From CAZUVM01 sp964623885 (lineage in GTDB: Bacteria; Verrucomicrobiota; Verrucomicrobiia; Limisphaerales; UBA8199), in NCBI GenBank assembly GCA_964623885.1, contig CAZUVM010000098.1, positions 1 through 54,595 of the forward strand: DNA of 54,595 bases, read 5' to 3'. The notes under the pieces are model-generated. The model saw only the letters and a list, made by a program, of their open reading frames with translations. It was not told the DNA's origin and ran no database searches. This document shows positions 50,764-54,595 of the stretch, piece after piece (the first letter of the stretch is position 1; each line of letters begins with the position of its first letter). The translations under genes were made by a program, and so were the position numbers.

Positions 50764-52194
50764 TCAGGACGGTCCGTGGTCTGCCGGTGGTGGGCCGCCC
50801 GGTTTGAAACTAGGCGGCGCCTGGATTGGCAACGATTTGCGCCAATCCAGGAGTTCCTTGCTCAGGCGCTGAACGATTTGCGGCTGCTCCCGGGCGAGAT
50901 TTTGCTTTTCACCCGGATCGGCCGCCAGGTCATATAGCTGCGGCCTGGTTCCGTCTTCCATTAGCAGCAATTTCCAGTCGCCCTCGCGGATGGCAAGGTC
51001 CGGCCAGGCATCGGCACCTTGGCCGGGACGGTCCGGCGGCCGCGTCCACAGGAGCGGTTTGCTGCGGGTTTGTTCTTCCTTACCGATCATTGAGGAGCTT
51101 AGGTCTTGACCATCAAATTGCGTGCCTGCCGGCAGGCTAAGTCCTGCGAGTGCTGCCACCGATGGCAAGAGATCCACACCCGCGATGACGGTCTTTTCGT
51201 TCACTGTTCCGCAAGCATTTTTCGAGAGTAATCCCGGTCCCCAAACAATGAACGGCTCGCGCACGCCACCTTCATACAGGTTGCCTTTATGCCCTCGAAA
51301 CGGTCCGGCTGAGCCTGCTCCTGGTTCGGGGCCATTGTCGCTGGCCACGATCACGAGTGTATTGGTGCGCAGGTTCGGTTTTTGCCGAATGTATTCGAGC
51401 AACGGCAACACCTGGTCGTCCAGCGCTTTCACGACGCCGAGGTAGAGCTGTTTCTTGCTGGAATCCCCGCGCAGTGACTTGGGTGGAAAGAACGGCGAAT
51501 GCACATCATCCGGCCAAATGTTCACATAGAATGGCTTGCCTTCCTTTTCGGCCTGTTGAATGAACTCCAGGGCATGGCCCACAAAAGCGCTGGTGACTCG
51601 GGAACGATCCATCCAGGTAATGTGTCCACGCCCAAGTTGGTCGCTGCCGAGCGAGTATTTCTTAGCGGGCTTCCCGTCGAATGCATCCAAGAGGGGAAGG
51701 ATACGATCGCCCAAGCCTTCGAACTGGGTCAGCGACTGATCGAAACCGTACTCTGTAATCAACGGTGCCTCGCCGACATCCCGTTGTCCGCCCATGTGCC
51801 ACTTGCCGAAATGGCCGGTAGCATAACCGGCCTGCTGGAGCAGACGCGCGAGCGTTGGGGCCTTGGGATCCAGCCATTGGGCCATGCCGCGCCGATCATT
51901 CTCGCGTCGCTCCGCCAGATATGACGTGATCCGCCAGCGGGCCGGGAATTGTCCCGTAGTCAATGCCGTGCGCGAAGGCGAGCAAATAGGCGAACCCACA
52001 TAGAATTGCGTGAACCGCATGCCTTCCTTCGCGAGCGCATCAATATTCGGCGTGTGAATCCGTTTCTCGCCATAGCAGGACAGATCCGCATAGCCCATGT
52101 CATCGATCAGCAGGAATATAAAATTGGGCCGGGGAGCTGCATGTGCTGCGCACGTGGCAATCAATAGCGTGCAGCCCAGTGCTAACGATTTCAT
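50764..52194 (-). CDS. Secreted sulfatase
   Basis: A protein of 476 residues from ATG 52194, which begins a signal peptide (about 1-20, ending ATCAAHAA). The formylglycine motif is C71-SPSR, followed by TALTTG, and the calcium ligands start at D31-D32 in LLIDDMGYADLSCYG. KWHMGGQ and VIVASDNGPEPGAG are further signatures. It hydrolyses sulfate esters, probably on algal or mucin-type polysaccharide. It needs a maturing enzyme not found here. A start at 52242 adds 16 residues before the signal. It stands between KorB and the E1alpha gene. Confidence 0.94.
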   Translation of the reverse strand: MKSLALGCTLLIATCAAHAAPRPNFIFLLIDDMGYADLSCYGEKRIHTPNIDALAKEGMRFTQFYVGSPICSPSRTALTTGQFPARWRITSYLAERRENDRRGMAQWLDPKAPTLARLLQQAGYATGHFGKWHMGGQRDVGEAPLITEYGFDQSLTQFEGLGDRILPLLDAFDGKPAKKYSLGSDQLGRGHITWMDRSRVTSAFVGHALEFIQQAEKEGKPFYVNIWPDDVHSPFFPPKSLRGDSSKKQLYLGVVKALDDQVLPLLEYIRQKPNLRTNTLVIVASDNGPEPGAGSAGPFRGHKGNLYEGGVREPFIVWGPGLLSKNACGTVNEKTVIAGVDLLPSVAALAGLSLPAGTQFDGQDLSSSMIGKEEQTRSKPLLWTRPPDRPGQGADAWPDLAIREGDWKLLLMEDGTRPQLYDLAADPGEKQNLAREQPQIVQRLSKELLDWRKSLPIQAPPSFKPGGPPPADHGPS

Positions 52195-52328
52195 TGAAAC
52201 CGCAATTCTTTTCCAAAACGAGCGCGATTCCGAAGGATTCACGGGCCCTCCTTAGTCCATTTTCCCGCGGGCGGCAAACCTGTTTTGCTTTGCACCTGCA
52301 CAACCAGGTGCGCTCTCCGCATATCGGA

Positions 52329-53249
52329 TCAGAGCAGTTCCTTGATGATCGCCTGCGCTTGCTCGGTGGTCACGCCCAGCTTGCGGAAGGCAAGGGGGCC
52401 CTGACCGTCGTGAAGGACCGGTTCAAGTTCTTCGAGCGACGGCAAATCGGTGCGTTTCCACAACAGTCCGATAGGGATTTCGGGATCCCATTGGTAGGCC
52501 TTTTCCATCGCTTTTTGAAAATCGGTGGGATTGTGGCCTTGTTCTTCGAGGACCTTTACGCGCGGGTTGAACCATTGATAGGTGTTGTCCTTGTTATACG
52601 TGACGCACGGACTGAACACATCCACGAGGGAAAATCCTTTATGCAGGATGGCACCTTTGAGCAGTTCGACCAGATGCTTTTGTTTGCCGCTGAAGCCACG
52701 CGCGACGTAGGTAGCGCCGCCGACCATCGCCATCGGCAGCGGATTGATTGGATTCTCGACGCTACCGTGAGGCGTGCTCTTGGTTTTCATCCCCTTCACG
52801 CTCGTCGGCGAGGTTTGCCCCGTAGTCAGTCCGTAAATCTGATTGTCCATCACGATATAAGTAATATCGATATTCCGCCGCATCGTGTGGACAAAATGGT
52901 TGCCGCCAATCCCGTAGCCATCCCCATCGCCGCCGACACAGATGACTTTGAGATCGTGGTTGCCCATCTTGACACCCGTTCCAACTGCCAGGCTGCGTCC
53001 GTGCAGCGTGTGCATGCCGTAGGTGTTGATGAAGCCGGGCAGGTTCGACGAGCAGCCAATACCGCTAATCACGACAACCTGGTGCGGTTGCAGACCCAGC
53101 TCAAATAGCGCCGCTTGAAGCGCTGAGAGAACGGAAAAATCGCCGCAGCCGGGACACCAGTCCGGATGGATTTTCCCTTTGTAGCTGTCTTTGACGAGTT
53201 GGGCGGCCGATTTGACGGTTTCGGGTCCGGGTTCAATAAGCGTGCTCAT
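52329..53249 (-). CDS. korB: 2-oxoacid:ferredoxin oxidoreductase beta subunit
   Basis: A 306-residue subunit that binds thiamine diphosphate. Signatures are HPDWCPGCGDFSVLSAL (conserved Cys pair), ISGIGCSSNLPGF, HGRSLAVGTGVKMGN and the cofactor motif GGDGDGYGIGGNHFVHTMRRN. It works with the alpha/gamma subunit 33 bp upstream to convert a 2-oxoacid and CoA to acyl-CoA with reduced ferredoxin. Closest in style to 2-oxoglutarate-type (Kor) enzymes, though the substrate is not certain. Confidence 0.94.
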   Translation of the reverse strand: MSTLIEPGPETVKSAAQLVKDSYKGKIHPDWCPGCGDFSVLSALQAALFELGLQPHQVVVISGIGCSSNLPGFINTYGMHTLHGRSLAVGTGVKMGNHDLKVICVGGDGDGYGIGGNHFVHTMRRNIDITYIVMDNQIYGLTTGQTSPTSVKGMKTKSTPHGSVENPINPLPMAMVGGATYVARGFSGKQKHLVELLKGAILHKGFSLVDVFSPCVTYNKDNTYQWFNPRVKVLEEQGHNPTDFQKAMEKAYQWDPEIPIGLLWKRTDLPSLEELEPVLHDGQGPLAFRKLGVTTEQAQAIIKELL

Positions 53250-53282
53250 GAATGAATAAAACGTGAATAAGGAAGTTAAGGA

Positions 53283-54595
53283 TTAGACCATGATCTCATG
53301 CGCGGGCACTGACAGCGCGCTCTTTCCCGCCAGTTGGTCTTTAACAGAATCAACAATGTGATGGGGACGGAACGGTTCGCCGTCGTATTTGCGGATATGG
53401 CCCTGGGCGGTGAATCCGGTTTCTGAACGCAGATACCGCGCAAATTGACCGGAGTAGTTGTTTTCCACAATGATGACGCGTTTGCTGTGCGAGAGAATCT
53501 TTCCGACGTGTTCGGCGTGAAAGGGAACAATCCACTTGATCTGAAGGTGGTTCGCCACAATGCCTTCCTCCGCCGCTAACTTTTCGACTGCCTCGCGGAT
53601 AACGCCTTGAGTCGATCCCCAGCCGACCAGGGTTACCTGCGCGGATTCCGGGCCGACCAACTGCGGTGGAGCGATCTGCGCCAAAACGGTTTCCATTTTA
53701 CGGGCGCGCTTTTCCACCATCATCCGGCGTTTGATCGGGTTGGTAAATTCATCGCTGATCAGCGTGCCGTCTTCGTCGTGCTCGTCCGTGGCGGCGACGT
53801 GAATGTGGCCGGGCAATCCCGGCACAGCGCGCGGCGAGATGCCGCTGGCGGTATTGCGATAGCGAAGATATGCATTGTCATTTGCTCCGCCGAATGGATT
53901 GTCCGAGTGACCGTTGCCGTTCGGGAGAAGGAGTTCGCCGCGATCGATGGTCGCGTTAAAATCGAGATCCGCGGGATCCACACTGCAGGTCCCCTCCGAG
54001 ATCAGCAAATCCGCCAGCACCATTCCCGGGCATTGATATTTGTCCGCCAGATTGAACAACTCCGGAATGGTATGGAACAAGTCCAGTTGATTGGCTGGCG
54101 CCACAATAATCCTCGGATAATCGCCCTGGCCGGCGCCCAGAATCTGCCACAGATCGCCCTGCTCGGTTTTCGTCGGCACGCCGGTTGCCGGACCAGCTCG
54201 CTGCACGTCCACGCACACTACCGGCGTCTCGATCATCCCTGCCATCCCAATGGCTTCACTCATCAGGGCAAAGCCGCCGCCCGAGGTGGCGCACATGGCC
54301 CGACAGCCGGTGTGGGCGGCGCCAATAATCATGTTCATCACGCCGATCTCGTCTTCCACCTGGCGCACCATGATTCCCAGTTGCCGCGCGTGCGAAGCCA
54401 TCCACATGAGCACGCCGGTTGATGGGCTCATCGGGTAAGCGGCATAGAATTTAACCCCGGCGGCCACGCCGCCCATCGCGGTGGCCTGGTTACCGGTCAC
54501 AATCGCTTTGGGTTTGTCGAGTTTGGGCGCCTTGAAAGGGAAAGGCTGGAAATTCTTGGCAGCGTATTCGTAACCGCCGCGCGCGATCCCAACGT
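53283..54595 (-). CDS. korA: 2-oxoacid:acceptor oxidoreductase alpha subunit (partial, runs off window)
   Basis: The C-terminal 436 or so codons of a fused gamma-alpha subunit. The frame is open to the window edge: upstream of the GTG at 54500 it reads IARGGYEYAAKNFQPFPFKAPK, so the true start lies beyond 54595. Alpha-domain landmarks: GNQATAMGGVAAGVKFYAAYPMSPSTG, EDEIGVMNMIIGAAHTG, ATSGGGFALMSEA and a later GWGSTQG. It pairs with the beta subunit. A full member has about 570-620 residues, so some 150 are missing here. Confidence 0.92.
   Translation of the reverse strand, partial: VGIARGGYEYAAKNFQPFPFKAPKLDKPKAIVTGNQATAMGGVAAGVKFYAAYPMSPSTGVLMWMASHARQLGIMVRQVEDEIGVMNMIIGAAHTGCRAMCATSGGGFALMSEAIGMAGMIETPVVCVDVQRAGPATGVPTKTEQGDLWQILGAGQGDYPRIIVAPANQLDLFHTIPELFNLADKYQCPGMVLADLLISEGTCSVDPADLDFNATIDRGELLLPNGNGHSDNPFGGANDNAYLRYRNTASGISPRAVPGLPGHIHVAATDEHDEDGTLISDEFTNPIKRRMMVEKRARKMETVLAQIAPPQLVGPESAQVTLVGWGSTQGVIREAVEKLAAEEGIVANHLQIKWIVPFHAEHVGKILSHSKRVIIVENNYSGQFARYLRSETGFTAQGHIRKYDGEPFRPHHIVDSVKDQLAGKSALSVPAHEIMV

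Overview
The window looks like chromosome from a free-living Gram-negative heterotroph, most likely a member of the Verrucomicrobiota (Pedosphaera/Limisphaerales type). The grounds are gene content and style: an alpha-L-rhamnosidase of the GH106 type, a secreted sulfatase, a TIGR03118-type secreted protein, Planctomycetes/Verrucomicrobia-style cytochromes, a very long secreted protein made of MBG repeats, many two-component and ECF sigma genes, and short abundant-looking intergenic repeats. No database was searched, so the assignment is an inference.

Layout. 1-6.7 kb: a small secreted protein, then a hybrid histidine kinase, rpoN (sigma-54) and an NtrC-type sigma-54 activator, preceded by a sigma-54-like promoter. 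6.9-8.5 kb: an Rrf2 regulator overlapping a sigma-70 gene. 8.7-13.5 kb: sugar catabolism (GH106 rhamnosidase split by an in-frame stop, an arabinose/fucose-isomerase-like protein, a cupin). 13.5-19.9 kb: a lipoprotein, three ABC-2 permeases, one ABC ATPase and a TPR protein. 20-22.3 kb: hisB and an ECF sigma/anti-sigma/secreted-protein set. 22.5-27.3 kb: aldo/keto reductase, metallo-beta-lactamase-fold protein and secreted proteins. 27.6-33.7 kb (minus strand): two adjoining operons of outer-membrane porins, c-type cytochromes and a blue-copper-like protein. 33.9-38.1 kb: a divergent sigma-54 response regulator and membrane sensor kinase. 38.2-43.1 kb: the giant MBG protein, broken by a frameshift. 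43.2-47.4 kb: ECF sigma factor, hairpin repeats, GDP-L-fucose synthase, folE, tRNA-Lys and nfo. 47.4-54.6 kb (minus strand): an E1alpha/E1beta/E2 2-oxoacid dehydrogenase operon, a sulfatase, and a 2-oxoacid:ferredoxin oxidoreductase whose alpha subunit runs off the edge.

The most interesting signal is regulatory. Four transcription units between 31 and 43 kb (both redox/porin operons, the MBG protein and an ECF sigma factor) each carry a -24/-12 sigma-54-like promoter. Upstream of each lies the same dyad, GGTCCG-N4-CGGACC, followed or preceded by a second partial copy two or three helical turns away. The nearer site sits about 87-100 bp upstream of the predicted start in all four. A sigma-54 response regulator/kinase pair is encoded in the middle of the group. 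I read this as one regulon in which a membrane sensor kinase switches on a porin/cytochrome/cupredoxin surface electron-transfer apparatus together with a surface adhesin and a secondary sigma factor. The motif and spacing are visible in the sequence; the regulator assignment and physiology are inference.
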